From Spiroplasma ixodetis Y32 (GTDB lineage: Bacteria; Bacillota_I; Bacilli_A; Mycoplasmatales; VBWQ01): DNA of 64,000 nt. The translations under genes and the position numbers were made by a program. The notes under the pieces were generated by a model. That model made no database searches, was not told where the DNA came from, and was given only the letters and a program-made list of their open reading frames with translations. Location of the stretch: contig NZ_CP127040.1 of the NCBI RefSeq assembly GCF_030316605.1, positions 78,945 to 142,944 of the forward strand, given 5' to 3'. Shown here piece after piece: positions 51,179 through 62,659 of this stretch (its first letter is position 1; the number at the start of each line of letters is the position of its first letter).

Positions 51179-53857
51179 TTAATTTTTAGGGTTTATGGGT
51201 TTATGCTTTTTGTCAGCTCTTTTTATAGGATTGTGTTTTGCACTAAATTTTCAATAACAGGCTAAACTAGCAAATACTGTTACCCCTAATAAAATTAAAC
51301 CAATGGGTAGTCCAACTTTTAACTGTCAAATATGATACATATTATCTGCTTTAGCTTGCAATCAGTCATGAAATGATTGTCCATCTGCAAAATTATCAAT
51401 TTGAGTTTTTGTTTGAGGTTTAGATTTGCCATTTAAAATTTCAGAAATACTATATCCATGTAAGTTCAAGTTACTTTCAGCATCTTTAATTGCATTTTGA
51501 TATGCTTGATTAATTTCAGGAATATTTTGATTTACTCAATCAATATTATCTTGTTGTAATTTATCTAATTCTACAAACTGTTGATAATCATTACTTGTTG
51601 ATAAATTTGAATTTGTCGTTCATACAACATTTTTTAAATAATTTTTAAAATCTAAACCTGCTATATGATTTTTAATATCTTGTAATTGTTGAGGTGTAGC
51701 AAAACCATGTGAAGCTACATTTACAATATTATTTATTCACTGGTCTTTATGATTATTAATAAAATCATTATAAGTATTTATTCAACTTGTATAACTATCC
51801 AATGTTGATTTATTAACTACATTTTTAGTATCAACATTTAGATTTTGGGGTAAAACAGATAAACCATCTTTTAATTTTTGTTCAGCAATATCACTAATTA
51901 CTTGATCTAATTTCGGTTGATTTATAGCATATTGTGTTTGTGTATTTACATAAGTAACTGGATCTAAAAATTCTTTATATCCATTTGATAAATCATTAAT
52001 ATTAAGATTAAAACCTTTACCTTTAGTTGAAACAGTATTACTAAATGTACTATCAACAGCACTTTGATATTTTTGTAATCAACCCATAGCTTCTTGTTTT
52101 TGTGTAGGGTCAGTTAGATTAACAGTTACATTTAATTTAGTTGATAATTTATTTAACTCATCATCACTAAAAGTTCCTTTGATTTTTCAGTTGCTTTGAC
52201 CCAACTCGTAGTAACTATCATAAACATTACCAACAACATCAACTAAGTGCATTTTATAAATACCATCAACATTAATTTCAGTTTTAGTTAAATCTAAAAC
52301 TTGATGTGTTCCAGTTTCCGTAAAATCATTATTGCTATCAACATTTCCTTGTACATAAAAACTATTTTTTTCATCAAGCATTTTTGAACTAAATAAAGTT
52401 TTTAAAGTTGCATTATGTATTCCAAATTTTGCTTTAGTTTGGATAATATCAGAACCGTTAGTATTTCCTAAATCTGAAACTAAGCCAGATAATAAATCTG
52501 TATCTTGATTTGTTTCATAACTAATCTTACTTTTATCAATTGCTGTTTTAATTCATAATTTATATGTAACTTGTCCAGTATTAGGATCTCCATCAAAAAC
52601 ACTTGAAAGTGTTTTATCTTTCAAAGTTAAAAGTAAAGTATGTTCACCAACTGATATATTTACATCTGTAGATGGAATTGTGATTGAATTGCCATCTAGT
52701 GTAGCACTTGCAACTAGATTCTCCTTAATATCTATTTTTTGTACTGAATTATAAACAATACCTTTATATACAAGTCATGATTTATCAAAAGTATCAGGTT
52801 TATTTATCTTTATCAATTGTTCTATTAAATTTATTGCATATAAACCTTTATCATAAGTTCCAACATAAATCGTATTATTAATAATTGCTAAACTTCTAAT
52901 TTCGTTGCTAGTTCCGGTTTTAATATCTACTAATTCAAAATCTCTTCCATTATTTGATTTATATAAACCTTGAACTGTTCCTATATAAATATTTCCAGTA
53001 TCAATTATTGAAATATTTATAATTTGTAGTGTTTTTACCCTCCCACGTATATCATTATTACGAAAATTAATTCCATCAGTACTTTTATATAATCCATAAC
53101 CTGTTCCAACATATATTGTACCATCGGGTGCAATAGAAATTGAATACACAAAAAATTGATTAGGTATTCCTTTTAATTGTTCAAAATCTGTACCATTGTT
53201 TGATTTATATAGACCATTATTATTTCCAATATATAAAATATCATTAAATACATATAAACTATGCACAGATGATTTTACTTCTTTTGAATTTACTTTTATG
53301 AATTCTGTTCCATCAGTACTTTTATATAATCCATAACCTGTTCCAGCATAAATATTGTTATTACTATCAACGACTAAACTTTCAGCAATTCCCTCTGGTC
53401 CAATCAAAACAAAAAAATTATCACTACCTAAAAATTGTTTAAAAATACCCTTATAAGTTCCTACATATATACTTTGGCTGTCATCAACTGTTAAACTTTC
53501 TATTGTATCGTTTTTTCCATAATCTTGATTTCAACTTTTAATTTCTATAAAATTAATTCCATCAGTGCTTTTGTATAGTTTACTAGCTGATAATGGACCT
53601 TGACCAAATGCAGTGCCAACATAAATAATGCTATTTTTAGTAATACTACAAGTAACTCTTTCGTTTGTATCAATATTAATGATTCTACTTATAAACGGAT
53701 TTGTATCATTTTCCCCTTGAATACTAATGTCTTTATTATTTACTTGTTTTGATTTAAAACCATGACTTACAACATTATTCGCAAATACTGGTTTTAAACT
53801 ACTTGCACTTGTTCCTACTAACGTAGAAACTGCAAGTAATGATAATAGTTTTTTCAT
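51179..53857 (-). CDS. Large surface protein with beta-propeller N-terminus and C-terminal TM (892 residues)
   Basis: Start MKKLLSLLAVSTLVGTSASS after AAGGAGAAAAATATA; signal peptide ends near PVFANN. Residues about 70-330 hold blades such as IYAGTGYGLYKSTDGTEFIK and IYVGTVQGLYKSNNGRDFEL. Then KPDTFDKSW, a Big-like/beta region, helical region and one TM (LPIGLILLGVTVFASLACYW) with a basic tail. The C-terminal two thirds align well with 36833-39580, while the propeller parts diverge, so ligand specificity probably differs. Predicted receptor/adhesin of the conjugative cargo operon. Confidence 0.82.
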
Positions 53858-53873
53858 TATATTTTTCTCCTTA

Positions 53874-54326
53874 TTAATTTATCAATCTTTCATTATTTTC
53901 TTTGTTATTGAACAGTTCCATAACTGCTTGCTTTTGTTCTTTTTGTAAATTTATTAAAACCTTGTAAAAATTATGAACTAATTTATATCATTTTTGACTA
54001 CTAGTTTTTATATGTTTTAATTCTTCTTCTAAATCACCAATAATAAGTCCATTTATATCAAAATTTATGTCTGGATATTCATGATAAAAACTGGCTTCAG
54101 GAGTAATTCTAAAACCAAGACCAATAACATTTTCTGATTTATCTAAATAAATATCATATATTTGAATTCAAATATCTTGCTTAATTTCCTTAAATCTTTT
54201 AAATAATTCTAATTGATTTTGTTTTCATTTAATTTTTTTAAATTTACCGCCATTTTTAACTTCTTTATTATCTACATAAAGGTTAAATTCTTCTTTTTCA
54301 GGTTCAAATCATACTTCTGGTGCCAC
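53874..54326 (-). CDS. 150-residue soluble protein, GTG start
   Basis: GTG lies 8 nt after AAAGGAG; no upstream ATG is in frame. VAPEVWFEPEKEEFNLYVDN, WIQIYDIYLDKSENVIGLGF, YPDINFDINGLIIGDLEEEL: mixed alpha/beta, acidic, no TM. It lies 16 nt upstream of the 892-residue surface gene. Family not recognised. Confidence 0.6.
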
Positions 54327-54374
54327 TTTATATTGCTCCTTTCAATTTTAATTCGGCTATATCTAAATTCACTC

Positions 54375-54434
54375 CATATTTGCTGTTTTTAACGATGTTT
54401 AAGAATATGAATGATTTTGTATTCATATTCTTAA
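54375..54434 (-). promoter_or_regulatory. Repeated intergenic motif plus perfect hairpin (copy 4 of 4)
   Basis: CATATTTGCTGTTTTTAACG motif (54375-54400), then a perfect 14-bp stem TTAAGAATATGAAT / ATTCATATTCTTAA (54399-54434). Confidence 0.6.
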
Positions 54435-54499
54435 ATTCCTCGAGTTATATTTGTTTAAACACTATATAAACAAGTTAATTATACATTGTTACATATTGT

Positions 54500-54802
54500 T
54501 TACAAATTTGATTTTTTTTGAAAAGTTTTAAAAACAAAATCTTTTTCAATTTCTAAAATCTTTTTTAAAGAAAAAGATTTATTAAATTTTTCACCTAAAG
54601 TCTTAATATAATATTGTCATTTTTCATTGTCAATTTTTAATCAAATTGTTTCACTTATCAATTTTTCTAAATATCACACTTGAAAACCCAACATCGAAGT
54701 TTGGGAAATAAAATAAGCATTGCATTTATCATTTAATTTATTTTCCTTTAATCAATTTTGATAATTTGATAGAAGTTCTTGTTCTTTATTTGATAACTGC
54801 AT
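54500..54802 (-). CDS. 100-residue helical protein
   Basis: MQLSNKEQELLSNYQNWLKE, CNAYFISQTSMLGFQVWYLE, IDNEKWQYYIKTLGEKFNKS. Overlaps the end of the zinc-ribbon gene by 17 nt. A homologue with a stop is at 39898-40230, in the same place relative to the surface gene. Function unknown. Confidence 0.6.
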
Positions 54803-54953
54803 TATTATCCCCCTTTTTTCTTTTTCATTCATTGTTTAAAAAAACTATTTCTTTTTTACTATGATCATTACAAAGATACATATCAAATTTCACTAGTTTA
54901 AATTTTGTTTTAATAACTACAGTTGGTCTTCTATAACAATAATTACATTTCAT
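54786..54953 (-). CDS. Zinc-ribbon mini-protein (C-x2-C ... C-x2-H), copy 2
   Basis: 55 residues, AAGGGGTG site. KCNYCYRRP ... FDMYLCNDHSKK: Cys-x2-Cys, 20-odd residues, Cys-x2-His, as in 39594-39764. Basic tail. Probable zinc-bound small protein; could bind nucleic acid. Confidence 0.6.
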
Positions 54954-55089
54954 GATTACACCCCTTAAACATGTTGAATTGGGTGATACTCTATATGCTT
55001 TTTCTCACAATCCAATTTATATTCTGCTTCTTTGATTTCTGCTTTTATTTCTAGTTCAGTTTTATTACTTCGTGTAGCGAATTTTTTAT

Positions 55090-56029
55090 CGGACTTCTCC
55101 CCACATGTACTTGTGGAGGAAACAATGAAATTGAATGAGTTCAACAATGCTTTTCAAACAGAACAGGATTGTTTAAAATATATAGCAAGTTTGAAGAAAA
55201 ACAAATGTATCATGTGTTCTTGAACAAGTTTGAATACTTCTAATTTAAGAAGAATAAGATGTTTGAAATGTCATCAAACATTTAGTATTCTTCATGGCAC
55301 CATTTTTTACAAGTCACAAGCACCTTTGAGATTTTGATTTTATCTCATCTTTAGATGAATAAACACCAAACATGGAATTACATCAACTGATGTTGCAAAA
55401 GAATTGGGTGTGACTTTGAAAACTGCTTGAAGAATGGGTCATGAAATCAGAAATCGTATTGCCAAACAAGAACATCAATTTATTGTTGAGGCATAGTGCA
55501 AATGGATGAAATGTATCTTTCACATATGGGTTTTAAAAAACAAGGAAGATCTTTGATAAATAAAACATTAATTGTTGGGATTTATGAAAAAACAACCAAT
55601 AATTTAATTGTGAAAGTAATCAAAAACGCAAAAAGTAAAAATCTTTTGCAGTTTGCAAGAAACCATATTTCTTCAAAGTGTGATGTACATACTGATTCTT
55701 GAAAAGGATATCGTGATTTCAAATCACTTTTCCCTAATCACAAAACAGTTAACCATCAAGATGGTTATGTTTCAAAAATTGGCGTAAATACCAATCAAAT
55801 TGAATCAGTATGAAAACATATACGAAGAACATTTAAAACACATATCAAAGTTGCAAAACATCATGTTCATTTATATGCCAAAGAAGCTGCATATAAATTC
55901 AACAAGATACCTACTTTTGAAACTGTAATGCTATGTTTCATTTAAAAATGTGGGGAGAAGTCCGTAGATAGGCTTTTCTCAACATTTATGTGATAAAATT
56001 TAAAAATAGTACATAAAGGGAGAAAAGCC
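55090..56029 (+). mobile_element. IS1595-family element G (940 bp)
   Basis: Exact duplication TTTTTTAT (55082-55089, 56030-56037). Confidence 0.95.
55125..55945 (+). pseudogene. IS1595 transposase G, one frameshift
   Basis: One G is missing near 55491 (GTTGAGGCATAG for GTTGAGGGCATAG), before the first catalytic Asp. Confidence 0.92.
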
Positions 56030-56304
56030 TTTTTTATTTATACATTTATTTCAGTTTCTTCTTTCTTTTAATAATATATTGGCATTAACATATCTTGTTT
56101 CTAAATTTTTATTAAGATTATTTTCATCTCTAATATTAACTTTGTATAAATCATTATTAAATGTTCCATAATTATGTAATTTTTTCATAAAAAATATCTT
56201 CCTTTCAAAGTAGTTTTAAAAATAAAAATCGCAACCAAAGTAATAGGTTGCAACACGTTTATTTTTAAATTTCTTTAAATAAAGAAAGATAAAATAAAAA
56301 AATA

Positions 56305-56460
56305 GATAGGCATAAATAATTTGACGGTGTACCTAATACTTAGTATTCAATTTTTATAATTTAAATTTATCACATTTATTTTAAATTGCAAATAAAAAGA
56401 AAAAAATCGTTACTGATGCCACCGTCAAGCCACACCAGTAACTAGATAATTGTACAATAA
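56305..56460 (-). ncRNA. Covarying stem-loop with distant complementary site, replicon 2
   Basis: On the minus strand GTTACTGGTG / CATCAGTAAC stem (56410-56444) followed by GATTTTTTTC. The loop TTGACGGTG is complementary to CACCGTCAA read from 56321-56329. Both members differ from replicon 1 (TCGCGAGTG with CACTCGCGA), while the surrounding sequence is conserved. Confidence 0.62.
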
Positions 56461-56512
56461 ATATATTAATTTTTGAATTTTAATTCATAAAAAATCTAAA
56501 TTATTACAGTAT

Positions 56513-56809
56513 ATTCATATAGGTATATGTTGTAATTTAAATACATATAAAAGTATAAAAAAACATATTATTTAACACTTTTATGTTAAAAATAAATATT
56601 TTTTACAATTTATTATATATTATTAATATTTATTATATATTATAGAATGTAAAATTATTTATATTAGATATAGATAAAAACATATGAATTACAACATATA
56701 CCTATATGAATTACAACATATACCTATATGAATTACAACATATACCTATATGAATTACAACATATACCTATATGAATTACAACATATACCTATATGAATA
56801 TGTTATAAT
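56513..56809 (+). promoter_or_regulatory. Iteron origin of replicon 2 (5 x 22 bp)
   Basis: Five exact 22-bp direct repeats, each GAATTACAACATATACC plus TATAT, at 56686-56795; one inverted copy at 56513-56537; AT-rich spacer between. -10 box TATAAT at 56804-56809. Typical Rep_3 origin and autoregulatory operator. Confidence 0.93.
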
Positions 56810-56844
56810 CATTTTAGTCATGAAATATGTGTAAGGGGTAAATT

Positions 56845-57792
56845 ATGGCAATAGAATTGGCTAAAGAAAAAAACAAGTTTATTAAAAAATCAAATGTTAT
56901 TGTAAGAACAATCACAAATGACACATCGGGTTTATTAACTCAAAGATTATTTAATTTTGCTATTTCTTCAATTAAATTCAATACCAATTTTAATGGAGTT
57001 ATTAGGGTAAATTTAAATAATTTTTGTATTTTTCATAATATTAATAATACAAATTTATATGAAAAAGTTATTCATAAAAAAAAGAAAATGACGATTATTG
57101 AAAAAGAAATTGATAATATTACTAGTTTAAAATTTTGATTACAAGATGAAAATAAAGAAGAATATAGTTTTATAAATCTTTTTGAAAGAGGCACTTGATT
57201 TAAGAACCAAGGAATACTTGAATTTAAAGTTGTCCAAGAATTAATTAAAAAACATTATATTGATTTAAAAAAGGATTATACAAATATTTATTTGCCTTAT
57301 ACAAAAACAGTTACTAGTAAATATTCGATGCGTTTATATGAATATTTACGTAGTTATTTATATATGAACGCTAAAACTAAAATAACACCAAATTTTAATC
57401 ATGAATGAGATTATGAAAAACTTGCTAAGATTTTAAATTTAAGTTTAAAAAGTAGTTATTTTAAACAAATTAATATGTTAAAAACTAGAATTTTAGAACC
57501 AGTTAAAAAAGATTTAGAAAAAACTGATATTATTTTTACTTATGAATTGATAAAAGTAGGTAGAAAATATAATAAAATAATTTTAAATACGCATTTAGAT
57601 TTAAAAAAATTTAATGCTCAAAATCCTGAATTAGAAAAAGTTCCAACTAAAAATGAATATAAAGAGTATACGAATAAATCAACAAAAATAACAGCGAATA
57701 ATTTTGAAAAACAAAAAAATAAAATGATTGAAAAACCCATTTTAAGTGACGAACAATTGCAAAATATTTTAGATAATATTGATAGTATTTAA
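56845..57792 (+). CDS. rep: Rep_3-type plasmid replication initiator 2 (intact)
   Basis: 315 residues, AAGGGGTAAATT before ATG. N-terminal winged-helix half (KKSNVIVRTITNDTSGLLTQ, RLFNFAI) and C-terminal half with YTNIYLPYTKTVTSKYSMRL, YEYLRSYLYM, WDYEKLAKILNLSLKSSYFK: the PF01051 pattern. It binds the 22-bp iterons upstream to open the origin and probably represses its own promoter. Followed by a parA dyad and parA2. All frames continuous with TGA as Trp. Confidence 0.9.
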
Positions 57793-57827
57793 TATTTATA
57801 TTTTAAAAATAAATTTTATTTTTAACA

Positions 57828-57855
57828 TTAACATTATATACAATTATAATGTTAA
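57828..57855 (+). promoter_or_regulatory. 28-bp dyad upstream of parA2
   Basis: TTAACATTATA / TATAATGTTAA arms; one dyad where parA1 has two. Confidence 0.6.
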
Positions 57856-58602
57856 TGTTGTAATTAATGTTAACATTATATAATTATATAATTAAGGAGT
57901 TGTTATATAAAAATTATTACTACTATTGGTGCATTAAAAGGGGGAGTTGGAAAAACAACTTTTATTTTTAATCTTGCTGGTTATATAGCTAAAGATAATA
58001 AAAAGTGTTGCTGATTGATTTAGATCCTCAAGCTAATTTAACTGTTAGTTTTAAATTAAAAACAAATAATGCTAATAGTGCAGAACTTTTTAATGGAAAA
58101 GTTTTAATTAATCAAATAAGATATAAGTATATTGATATTATTTCATCAAATATAAAACTAGAAGCTTTAAATCGTACGTTAATACAAGTTGTAGCTAGTG
58201 AAAAAATATTATATAAATATTTTAAATCTTTTAAAAACCAAGAATTTTTAAATTATGATTACGTTATTATAGATACTTCACCAAGTCTAAGTTTAATTAA
58301 TCTTAATGCTTTTGCGGTTGCTGATAGTATAGTATTAGTTAGTGATTGAAGTTTATATAGTTTAGATGCTTTAAGATATCTGATTCCTATTTGAGAAACT
58401 AATGCTCGAGACTTGGAAATTAGAAATAATTTTAAGGCAATAATTTTAAATAATATTAAACATTATAAAATGAGTCAAGATTTTATTGAAGCAATTAAAC
58501 AAACACCATTTCATGAATATTTGGTTTTACCTCCAATTAAAAATAAAAGTGCTTATGTTAAAGCTCAATTGATTGGTGAACCTGTAGCTTTTAATAATTT
58601 AA

Positions 58603-59541
58603 GGCTTTTCTCCCTTTATGTACTATTTTTAAATTTTATCACATAAATGCTGAGAAAAGCCTATCTACGGACTTCTCCCCACATTTTTAAATGAAACATA
58701 GCATTACAGTTTCAAAAGTAGGTATCTTGTTGAATTTATATGCAGCTTCTTTGGCATATAAATGAACATGATGTTTTGCAACTTTGATATGTGTTTTAAA
58801 TGTTCTTCGTATATGTTTTCATACTGATTCAATTTGATTGGTATTTACGCCAATTTTTGAAACATAACCATCTTGATGGTTAACTGTTTTGTGATTAGGG
58901 AAAAGTGATTTGAAATCACGATATCCTTTTCAAGAATCAGTATGTACATCACACTTTGAAGAAATATGGTTTCTTGCAAACTGCAAAAGATTTTTACTTT
59001 TTGCGTTTTTGATTACTTTCACAATTAAATTATTGGTTGTTTTTTCATAAATCCCAACAATTAATGTTTTATTTATCAAAGATCTTCCTTGTTTTTTAAA
59101 ACCCATATGTGAAAGATACATTTCATCCATTTGCACTATGCCTCAACAATAAATTGATGTTCTTGTTTGGCAATACGATTTCTGATTTCATGACCCATTC
59201 TTCAAGCAGTTTTCAAAGTCACACCCAATTTTTTTGCAACATCAGTTGATGTAATTCCATGTTTGGTGTTTATTCATCTTAAGATGAGATAAAATCAAAA
59301 TCTCAAAGGTGTTTGTGACTTGTAAAAAATGGTGCAATGAAGAATACTAAATGTTTGATGACATTTCAAACATCTTATTCTTCTTAAATTAGAAGTATTC
59401 AAACTTGTTCAAGAACACATGATACATTTGTTTTTCTTCAAACTTGCTATATATTTTAACAATCCTGTTCTGTTTGAAAAGCATTGTTGAACTCATTCAA
59501 TTTCATTGTTTCCTCCACAAGTACATGTGGGGAGAAGCCCG
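58603..59541 (-). mobile_element. IS1595-family element H (939 bp)
   Basis: Exact duplication TAATTTAA (58595-58602, 59542-59549). Confidence 0.95.
58687..59506 (-). pseudogene. IS1595 transposase H, two frameshifts
   Basis: One base is lost near 59141 and one near 59459 (A-run). Confidence 0.92.
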
Positions 59542-59612
59542 TAATTTAATTAATAAAAAAACTAATTATACAGAATTAATAAAATCTTTAATAATTAAAG
59601 GAGTGATGTAAT

Positions 59613-59888
59613 ATGAATAATAAAAATAATCCATGATTAAATGAAACATTAAACGAAGCCCAAGATATTGTAAGAGAAATTAAATCAGCAACAATGATTA
59701 AAGCAAGTATTAATGAAAATAAGGATTATGAAGAATATACAAAACCTAAATATACTTATTTTACTGTAAATTATTTGGATAGAAAATTTCTTAATGATTT
59801 TAAAAATATGGCCAAAAAAGAAAATTTATCTTATGCAAAATTTTTAGTTAAAATTTTTGATGAGTATAAAAGGGATAAAAAATATTAA
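59613..59888 (+). CDS. Small partition partner (ribbon-helix-helix-like), copy 2
   Basis: 91 residues, intact although its parA is broken. NPWLNETLNEAQDIVREIKS, YTYFTVNYLDRKFLNDFKNM, SYAKFLVKIFDEYKRDKKY. Same pattern as copy 1; could work with ParA1 in trans. Confidence 0.7.
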
Positions 59889-59889
59889 A

Positions 59890-59984
59890 AATAAAAAAAG
59901 AACCTTTAAAGGTTCTGAATAATTTGTACCCGGTTTGGTTATCAGGTAAGACATCACCCATTACGACTTTGCCATCTCGGTATA
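59890..59984 (-). ncRNA. Candidate small RNA convergent with the par partner gene
   Basis: Promoter on the minus strand TTGACA (60012-60017), 16-nt spacer, TATAAT (59990-59995). About 93 nt of less AT-rich sequence (includes ACCGAGATGGCAAAGTCG and AACCAAACCGGGTAC), then the perfect palindrome AGAACCTTTAAAGGTTCT (59899-59916) and TTTTTTTAT. The stop of the par partner at 59888 faces it. No known RNA recognised; a 30-codon frame without a start is also open. Confidence 0.65.
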
Positions 59985-60037
59985 AATTAATTATACTATA
60001 TTAGTATAGAATGTCAATTGAATATGTTGATATAAAA

Positions 60038-61193
60038 TGTAGATTAGACACACTTTTGGACTAATAAAAGTTTTTATAACTTTATATTATTAGTTGAGGT
60101 GTAGTTTAAAATGAAATATTTAATTAATAGTGCTGATTTTACTAAATTTGATTATAAATTTAACAAGTTTGTAGAAAAGTATAAAAATGATAAAAATATT
60201 AATAAAGTTAATATTTATTATCGTAAATTTAGAAAATTTTGTTTTATTTTTAAAAATAAAAATTCTTGTAAAGAAATAATTTCTCAATTACATATGCCAA
60301 AGCGAACTTTTTATTATTGAGCTAAACGTTTTTATGATATTTTCTACAAAAATAAACCTTTTGAAGAATTATTATTTAAATCAACAAAACCTAAAAATAT
60401 TAAATATTTGTATAATTTGGAATTATCAGAAAAATTTATAAATTATTTTGTTCAGTATAAAGAAGAGTTTGGTATAGGTGCTTTTCAATTTTGTTGTTTA
60501 ATAAGACATATTGATGATATTAGGTTTAATTTTTTGCCAAAACCCTCGGTTAAAACTATATATCGTTGATTAAAACGTTTTGGTTTTTATTCACAAAAAA
60601 CTATTAAGAAAAAACATTTGAGATATGAAGTAAAAGAAACGGGATTATTGCAGACTGATATTAAAGTAGTATCAGATTATATAACAGGAAGTAAAAGATG
60701 ATATATTATTGATTTTATTGACAAAAAAACTAGAATTACTTATTGTTATCCATCTGAACAAGCACAAACCAGAGATATTGTAAATGCTACTAAAAATGTT
60801 TTAAATTTTTATGAAAAATTGGGAATTAAAATTAAAAGAATTAGAACTGATAATGGTAGTCAATATACTAATACATCTTGTGGAAAATCACAAAGGAATC
60901 GTTGATTTACAAATTTTTGTAATAAAAAAGTATAGTTCATGAAACTACGCCGTTTAGATCACCACAGAGTAATGGTAGGATTGAAAGATTTCATAGAAAT
61001 CGAAGTAATTTATTTGAAATAAAACGATATTTAAATAGTGATTTTAGTTTATTTCAAAAATCAGTTAATTCTTTTCAAGAATATTATAACAATTCTAAAC
61101 CACATAAATCATTAGGGTTAATGACTCCTATGGATTATTTTGATAAACTTTTATTAGATTAAAAATAGTTCAAAATGTCTGTACTACCTTACA
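60038..61193 (+). mobile_element. IS481-like element c (1,156 bp)
   Basis: Both ends are present: TGTAGATTAGACACACTTTT at the left, ending CTGTACTACCTTACA. Left flank ATATGTTGATATAAAA also lies to the right of element b. No direct target duplication is visible; the right flank is the remnant of a rep leader. Confidence 0.88.
60111..61162 (+). pseudogene. IS481-like transposase c, one frameshift
   Basis: Start MKYLINSADFTKFDYKFNKF. Helix-turn-helix (SCKEIISQLHMPKRTFYYWA), DDE core LLQTDIKVVSDY, IRTDNGSQYTN, RSPQSNGRIERFHR. One G is missing near 60931 (NKK-G-IVHE), before the catalytic Glu. Confidence 0.88.
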
Positions 61194-61199
61194 AAATAA

Positions 61200-61250
61200 A
61201 AAATCGTTACCAGTGCCACAGTTCAAAGCTACACTAGTAACTGGATAATT
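61200..61250 (-). ncRNA. Remnant of the covarying stem-loop, replicon 3
   Basis: Stem GTTACTAGTG / CACTGGTAAC with loop TTGAACTGTG, a third loop version. The distant complementary site is gone, replaced by IS481-like element c. Confidence 0.55.
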
Positions 61251-61337
61251 ATACAATAAATATCCCAATTAGTTAATTGTAAATGATATTTTTTAAAAAA
61301 ATATTTAATAAAAAAGATAGTGACTAATAGTTAAATA

Positions 61338-61645
61338 TTCATACCGGTAAATGTTGTAATTAAAAATTAAAAATATATTATTTTAACAATACTTTTAGTG
61401 TTAATAATGAATAATTTGGTTATAATTTATATGTTATTGCAATATTTTATTATATTTATTAATATTTATTATATATTATTGTATATCAAAATATCTATAC
61501 ACAATATATAAAATTTATTGTGAATTACAACATTTACCGGTATGAATTACAACATTTACCGGTATGAATTACAACATTTACCGGTATGAATTACAACATT
61601 TACCGGTATGAATTACAACATTTACCGGTATGAATATGTTATAAT
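61338..61645 (+). promoter_or_regulatory. Iteron origin of replicon 3 (5 x 22 bp)
   Basis: Five exact 22-bp repeats, GAATTACAACATTTACC plus GGTAT, at 61522-61631, one inverted copy at 61338-61361, AT-rich spacer, -10 TATAAT at 61640-61645. Differs from replicon 2 at three central positions only. Confidence 0.93.
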
Positions 61646-61684
61646 AAGTTAAAATTTATAAATTAGTTTATAAGGGGTTAAATT

Positions 61685-62626
61685 ATGGCAAAAGATTTAT
61701 TAATTAAACAGAATAATAAATTTATTAAAAAGTCAAACGTGATTGTTCGTGCAGTGACAAATGAATGTGCTGGAATTATGACACAAAGGCTGTTTAACTT
61801 TGCTATTTTAAGTAGTAAAAATAATATTCAAAATATTGATCATATTGGTTTTTGATTAAAAGATTTTTGTAAATATTATAATATTGCTGAAAAGCAGCTT
61901 TATGATAAGGTTATTCATAAAAAACAGGACATGACTATAATTATGAAAGAATTAGAAAATTTAACTAGTTTAAAATTTTTTGTATTTATAGAAAAAGAAA
62001 ATAAATATGGTTTTGTAAATGCTTTTTTGTCAGGTTTTAATATTGATGGTTATATTAAACTTAAAATTAACAAAGATTTAGTCACAAAGTATTTTGTTGA
62101 TTTGAAAAAAGATTATACAAATATTTATTTGCCTTATACCAAAGAAATAATTAGTAAATATTCAATGCGTTTATATGAATATTTACGTAGTTATTTATAT
62201 ATGAATACCAAAACCAAGGGAATACCAAATTATATACATGAATGAAACTTTGAAAAATTAGCAAAAATTTTAAATTTAAGTTTAAATAGTAGTTATTTTA
62301 AACAAATTAATATGTTAAAAACTAGAATTTTGGAACCGGTGAAAAAAGATTTAATAAAAACAGATATTATTTTTACTTATGAATTAATTAAGGTAGGCAG
62401 AAAATATGGAAAAATAATTTTAAATACGCATTTGGATTTAGAAAAATTTAATGCTCAAAATCCTGAACTGGAAAAAATGCCAACTAAAAAAGAATATAAA
62501 AAGTATTCAAATAAATCAAAGCTAATGGAAAATAATTTTGAAAAACAAAAAAATAAAATAATTGAAAAACCAATTTTAAGTGATGAACAAGTAAAAAGGA
62601 TTATGCAAGATTTTGATGATTATTAA
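61685..62626 (+). CDS. rep: Rep_3-type plasmid replication initiator 3 (intact)
   Basis: 313 residues, AAGGGGTTAAATT before ATG. MAKDLLIKQNNKFIKKSNVI, YTNIYLPYTKEIISKYSMRL, WNFEKLAKILNLSLNSSYFK. The N-terminal part is close to rep1, the C-terminal part to rep2. No parA follows; IS1595-I lies 33 nt after the stop. Complete and probably functional. Confidence 0.9.
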
Positions 62627-62659
62627 ATATAATAAATATTTCTATACAACATAAATTAA

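Larger units (their letters stand above)
54965..56188 (-). pseudogene. 91-residue unknown gene split by IS1595-G
   Basis: The start MKKLHNYGTFNNDLYKVNIR (56188, AAAGGAAG site) and the end TELEIKAEIKEAEYKLDCEK ... HPIQHV (54965) are in one frame when the element at 55090-56029 and one duplication are removed. The leader is shared with the NUDIX gene at 40863. Family unknown. Confidence 0.7.
57907..59611 (+). pseudogene. parA: ParA-type ATPase 2, triply damaged
   Basis: The start codon is ATA where parA1 has ATG. One A is missing near 58003, just after the Walker A region. IS1595-H interrupts codons near the end (58603-59541); the last codons are 59542-59611. Elsewhere almost identical to parA1 (INQI for INQT), so the decay is recent. 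Confidence 0.9.

Noticed and set aside
56686..56795. CRISPR array at the 22-bp direct repeats
   Set aside because: The repeats abut with no spacers and lie before a rep gene; they are iterons. The same holds for 61522-61631. No cas genes are present.
59917..59984. Protein-coding reading of the 59.9-kb small RNA (LYRDGKVVMGDVLPDNQTGY)
   Set aside because: No start codon or ribosome binding site, and promoter and terminator tightly bound a 93-nt unit. Kept as RNA, though a remnant of a gene is not excluded.
60022..60037. ATATGTTGATATAAAA as the target duplication of IS481-like element c
   Set aside because: It is present only on the left; the right flank does not match. It equals the right flank of element b, suggesting common descent of flanks or recombination.
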